From NCBI GenBank assembly GCA_946545765.1, contig CAMNNS010000067.1, forward strand, positions 1 through 7,907: a DNA stretch of 7,907 bases, written 5' to 3'. The notes beneath the pieces were generated by a model. That model saw only the letters and a program-made list of their open reading frames with translations, had not been told where the DNA came from and ran no database searches. A program made the translations under genes and the position numbers. Below, one piece after another: positions 5,955-7,907 of this stretch; position 1 is the stretch's first letter, and every line of letters begins with the position of its first letter. Source of the DNA: an uncultured Bacteroidales bacterium (lineage in GTDB: Bacteria > Bacteroidota > Bacteroidia > Bacteroidales > UBA932).

Positions 5955-6485
5955 ATGAAGAGATTATTTATTATTACTATTTTATTTTGTTTGTCTGCTC
6001 TTACATTGAATGCACAAACAAAAACCGCTGTATCTCAAAAGAATGCTTATATCAATATTCAAACAATATTAGAGTCATTACCTGAGTACAATGAGGCTAC
6101 TAAAACTTTAGATGCACTCAGCGAGGAGTATAAAAAGAAGATAGATGATGAGTATGCTAAAATAGAGACTTTATACAATAATTATCAGCGACAAAAAAAC
6201 TCTTTATCTGCAACTCAGAGAACTCAAAGAGAGAATACTATTATAAACAAAGAGAGAGAGGTTAAGAAGTTACAAGAATCATATTTTGGAGAGGAGGGGA
6301 TTGTTCAGAAAAAGAGCGAAGAGCTTTTAAACCCAATCAGAAAAAAAGTGCAAGATGCTATAGATAAAGTTGCAAAAAAAGGAAATTATCTCTTTATCTT
6401 TGATATAGCAACTATTCAGGGTGTTGTTTACAAAAATCCATTGGCAGATTTGAGTAACGAGGTAATAAAAGAGCTTAAAAAATAA
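5955..6485 (+). CDS. skp: Skp/OmpH-family periplasmic chaperone, paralogue 1
   Basis: The 176-residue protein has a signal peptide (1-20, cleavage likely after LNA) and the Skp/OmpH pattern. A short N-terminal strand (AYINIQTILESLPEYNEA) is followed by a long highly charged helical region, about 40-115, rich in K, E, Q and R, that would form the tentacle-like coiled coil. A C-terminal return (NPIRKKVQDAIDKVAKKGNYLFIFD) packs into the trimer body. Skp captures unfolded outer-membrane proteins in the periplasm and delivers them to BamA, whose gene ends 26 bases upstream. Cys12 lies in the hydrophobic core of the signal with Phe before it, so it is not a lipobox. Compared with the next gene it is much richer in lysine and arginine, suggesting the two copies have different clients or form a mixed trimer; this is inference. 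Family assignment is firm; exact equivalence to E. coli Skp is less so. Confidence 0.88.
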   Translation: MKRLFIITILFCLSALTLNAQTKTAVSQKNAYINIQTILESLPEYNEATKTLDALSEEYKKKIDDEYAKIETLYNNYQRQKNSLSATQRTQRENTIINKEREVKKLQESYFGEEGIVQKKSEELLNPIRKKVQDAIDKVAKKGNYLFIFDIATIQGVVYKNPLADLSNEVIKELKK

Positions 6486-6506
6486 TTAATACTAAAATTA
6501 TATAAA

Positions 6507-7049
6507 ATGAAGAAAATGATTAAATTACTGACAGTTGCGCTTTTTGGTGTCTTACTGTCTGCAAGCTTCGCAAATGGACAAAAGTTAGCTTATATTAATT
6601 CAAGTGAACTAATTGCTTTGATGCCAGAAAGAGATTCTGCTGTTATTAAGATGCAGAATTTCCAAAAGGAATTAGCTGAAACAGGTCAAAGCATGGAGGC
6701 AGATTATAATACAAAAGCTAAGGAATTCCAAGATAAGAGAAATACTTGGGCACCAGCTGTTGTAGATTCTAAAACTAAAGAATTGAGTGATTTGGAGCAG
6801 AGAATAAACCAATTCTACCAGCAGGCTCAACAAGATTTAGCACAAAGGCAAGAGACTTTGATGGCACCTATTGTTCAAAAGGCTCAAGATGCAATAAATA
6901 AGGTTGCTAAAGAACAAGGGATAGCTTACGTACTTGAAGCGAGTTCTATGGTGTATGTAGATACAGCACAGGCTATCAATCTTTTAGCTGCTGTTAAAGC
7001 TGAGTTGGGAATACCTGCAAGTAAGACTCAACCAACTCAAATCAATTAA
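6507..7049 (+). CDS. skp: Skp/OmpH-family periplasmic chaperone, paralogue 2
   Basis: The 180-residue protein has a signal peptide (about 1-24, cleavage after SFA or ANG), then QKLAYINSSELIALMPERDSA, the conserved OmpH start in which a short strand precedes LMPE. A long helical region (about 45-115) rich in Q, A and E follows, then PIVQKAQDAINKVAKEQG and a short sheet (IAYVLEASSMVYVD). The core segment aligns with PIRKKVQDAIDKVAKKG of the preceding gene, so the two arose by an old duplication, but they are now well diverged. A polar tail (SKTQPTQIN) ends the protein. A second ATG at 6516 could also start it; 6507 is preferred because it gives the longer positive signal-peptide start and a 21-base gap from the previous stop. 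It is the last gene of the envelope unit and is followed 35 bases later by a terminator hairpin. Confidence 0.9.
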   Translation: MKKMIKLLTVALFGVLLSASFANGQKLAYINSSELIALMPERDSAVIKMQNFQKELAETGQSMEADYNTKAKEFQDKRNTWAPAVVDSKTKELSDLEQRINQFYQQAQQDLAQRQETLMAPIVQKAQDAINKVAKEQGIAYVLEASSMVYVDTAQAINLLAAVKAELGIPASKTQPTQIN

Positions 7050-7084
7050 ATAAGAAGGTAAAAGATAGATATATTTATAGGCTT

Positions 7085-7125
7085 AGAGGGTGTTTAATAA
7101 AGTGTTTCTAAATACCCTCTTTTTT
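7085..7125 (+). terminator. Rho-independent terminator of the uppS-bamA-skp-skp unit
   Basis: Arms 7085-7096 and 7109-7120 pair over 12 positions (seven in a perfect AGAGGGT/ACCCTCT base, then one G-U pair and four A-U pairs) around a 12-base loop. A run of T directly follows (7120-7125). It lies 35 bases after the stop of the second skp gene. Confidence 0.85.
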
Positions 7126-7126
7126 A

Positions 7127-7158
7127 TTTGGTAGCTCTATATAAAATATCTATATTTG
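7127..7158 (+). promoter_or_regulatory. Bacteroidota-type promoter of korA
   Basis: TTTG at 7127-7130, a 20-base spacer, and TATATTTG at 7151-7158 match the phylum consensus almost exactly. Transcription would start near 7164, giving a leader of about 49 AT-rich bases before the korA ATG. No clear Shine-Dalgarno site or riboswitch-like structure is seen in that leader. The promoter begins one base after the T run of the preceding terminator. Confidence 0.78.
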
Positions 7159-7212
7159 ACCCCCATATTAATTAACCTAAAAAGAAACAGAAAAATATTA
7201 TTTCTTTACGTT

Positions 7213-7907
7213 ATGGAACATAAGGTAATAGATGCAAAAGAGGTAGTAATAAGATTTACTGGAGATTCTGGTGACGGAATGCAACTTACCGGGACCCTCT
7301 TTGCAGATGCTTCTGCCCTTTATGGCAATGAGATTTCAACTTTCCCCGATTATCCGGCAGAAATTAGAGCACCTCAGGGTACAGTCTCAGGTGTATCTGG
7401 TTTTCAGGTTCATGTTGGTCAGAAAGATGTTAAAACTCCTGGAGATTTAGCAGATGTTTTGGTATCAATGAATCCTGCTGCGCTTATGGCAAATGCTAAA
7501 TTTGCTAAACCTGGTGGTAGTATTATTTTAGATCAAGATTCATTTGATGAGCAAGGTTTGGAAAAAGCTGGGTTCAAGACAAAAGACCCTATCGCTGAGC
7601 TTAATTTACAAGATTATAATGTAATTTGGGCTCCTATAACTTCTTTAACAAAAGAGAGTTTGAAAGATAGCGGCATGGATTTGAAATCTATCGTAAGGTG
7701 TAAAAATATCTTTACACTTGGTATGTGTTACTTTATGTTCAGCCGACCTCTTAATTTTACAGAGGATTATTTGAGGAAAAAATTTGCTAAAAAACCAGAA
7801 CTTATAGAGCCTAATATAAAGGTTTTAAATGATGGTTATAACTATGCACATAATACCCATGCAATAGGTAATACCTATACAATAGCACCGGCTAAATTGG
7901 AGCCAGG
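7213..7907 (+). CDS. korA: 2-oxoacid (2-oxoglutarate):ferredoxin oxidoreductase, alpha subunit (3' end outside window)
   Basis: The open frame from the ATG at 7213 runs 231 codons with no stop to the window edge. It begins MEHKVIDAKEVVIRFTGDSGDG and continues with MQLTGTLFADAS, TFPDYPAEIRAPQGTVSG, VLVSMNPAAL and KPGGSIILDQD. This is the gamma domain (about 10-190) that is fused to the front of the alpha subunit in KorA-type enzymes, in which a whole subunit has about 600 residues. The IRAPQGTVSG segment is characteristic of the 2-oxoglutarate or related 2-oxoacid group. The enzyme oxidatively decarboxylates the 2-oxoacid to acyl-CoA and reduces ferredoxin, or runs in reverse for carbon fixation in anaerobes. 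The alpha/pyrimidine-binding domain and the expected korB partner would lie to the right. Substrate choice (2-oxoglutarate rather than another 2-oxoacid) is inferred from similarity only. It has its own promoter and is separate from the envelope unit. Confidence 0.9.
   Translation, partial: MEHKVIDAKEVVIRFTGDSGDGMQLTGTLFADASALYGNEISTFPDYPAEIRAPQGTVSGVSGFQVHVGQKDVKTPGDLADVLVSMNPAALMANAKFAKPGGSIILDQDSFDEQGLEKAGFKTKDPIAELNLQDYNVIWAPITSLTKESLKDSGMDLKSIVRCKNIFTLGMCYFMFSRPLNFTEDYLRKKFAKKPELIEPNIKVLNDGYNYAHNTHAIGNTYTIAPAKLEP

Noticed and set aside
5955..6014. Lipobox in the first Skp-like protein (Cys12)
   Set aside because: The cysteine is preceded by Phe, lies within the hydrophobic core, and a normal signal peptidase I site (LNA-Q) follows.
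1..7907. A new defence, mobile or secretion system
   Set aside because: Every long open frame is accounted for by known core genes or the small lipoprotein pair; no integrase, transposase, nuclease, toxin-antitoxin pair, spaced repeat array or tRNA-linked attachment site is visible.

Overview
The window is a stretch of AT-rich chromosome from a member of the Bacteroidota, most likely an anaerobic Bacteroidales-type organism. Four things suggest this. The promoters have the Bacteroidota form (TTTG, a spacer of about 19-20 bases, then TAnnTTTG), and the genes lack clear Shine-Dalgarno sites. PdxJ carries the N-terminal VNINKIATLRNARGG version that I remember from Bacteroides. The order uppS-bamA-skp-skp is typical of the phylum. 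Finally, a ferredoxin-dependent 2-oxoacid oxidoreductase gene begins at the right edge.

Layout. Positions 1-917 hold two tandem copies of a small lipoprotein gene of unknown function; the first is cut by the window edge. A perfect 19-bp hairpin (931-972) separates the second copy from the convergent gene pdxJ (minus strand, 980-1699), for vitamin B6 synthesis. A compact divergent promoter region (1700-1789) separates pdxJ from nadK (NAD kinase, 1790-2677). A 39-base gap with its own promoter-like sequence leads to uppS (2717-3415), bamA (3427-5928), and two different skp/ompH genes (5955-6485 and 6507-7049). These lie 11, 26 and 21 bases apart and look like one transcription unit ending at a hairpin terminator (7085-7125). 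A near-consensus promoter begins two bases later and leads into korA (from 7213), which runs off the right edge.

How the genes work together. UppS makes the undecaprenyl lipid carrier precursor for peptidoglycan and surface polysaccharides. BamA folds and inserts outer-membrane barrels, and the two Skp-like proteins would chaperone those barrels across the periplasm. The central block is therefore an envelope-building operon. nadK and pdxJ supply cofactors (NADP and pyridoxal phosphate), and korA belongs to central carbon metabolism.

No stretch over 300 bases lacks a gene; the longest gap is 163 bases (7050-7212) and holds the terminator, a promoter and a leader. I see no tRNA, rRNA, CRISPR array, transposon or defence system. 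This is mainly a conserved housekeeping region. The points most worth a second look are the mosaic divergence of the tandem lipoprotein genes, the possible leaderless transcript of pdxJ, and the paired Skp paralogues beside bamA.
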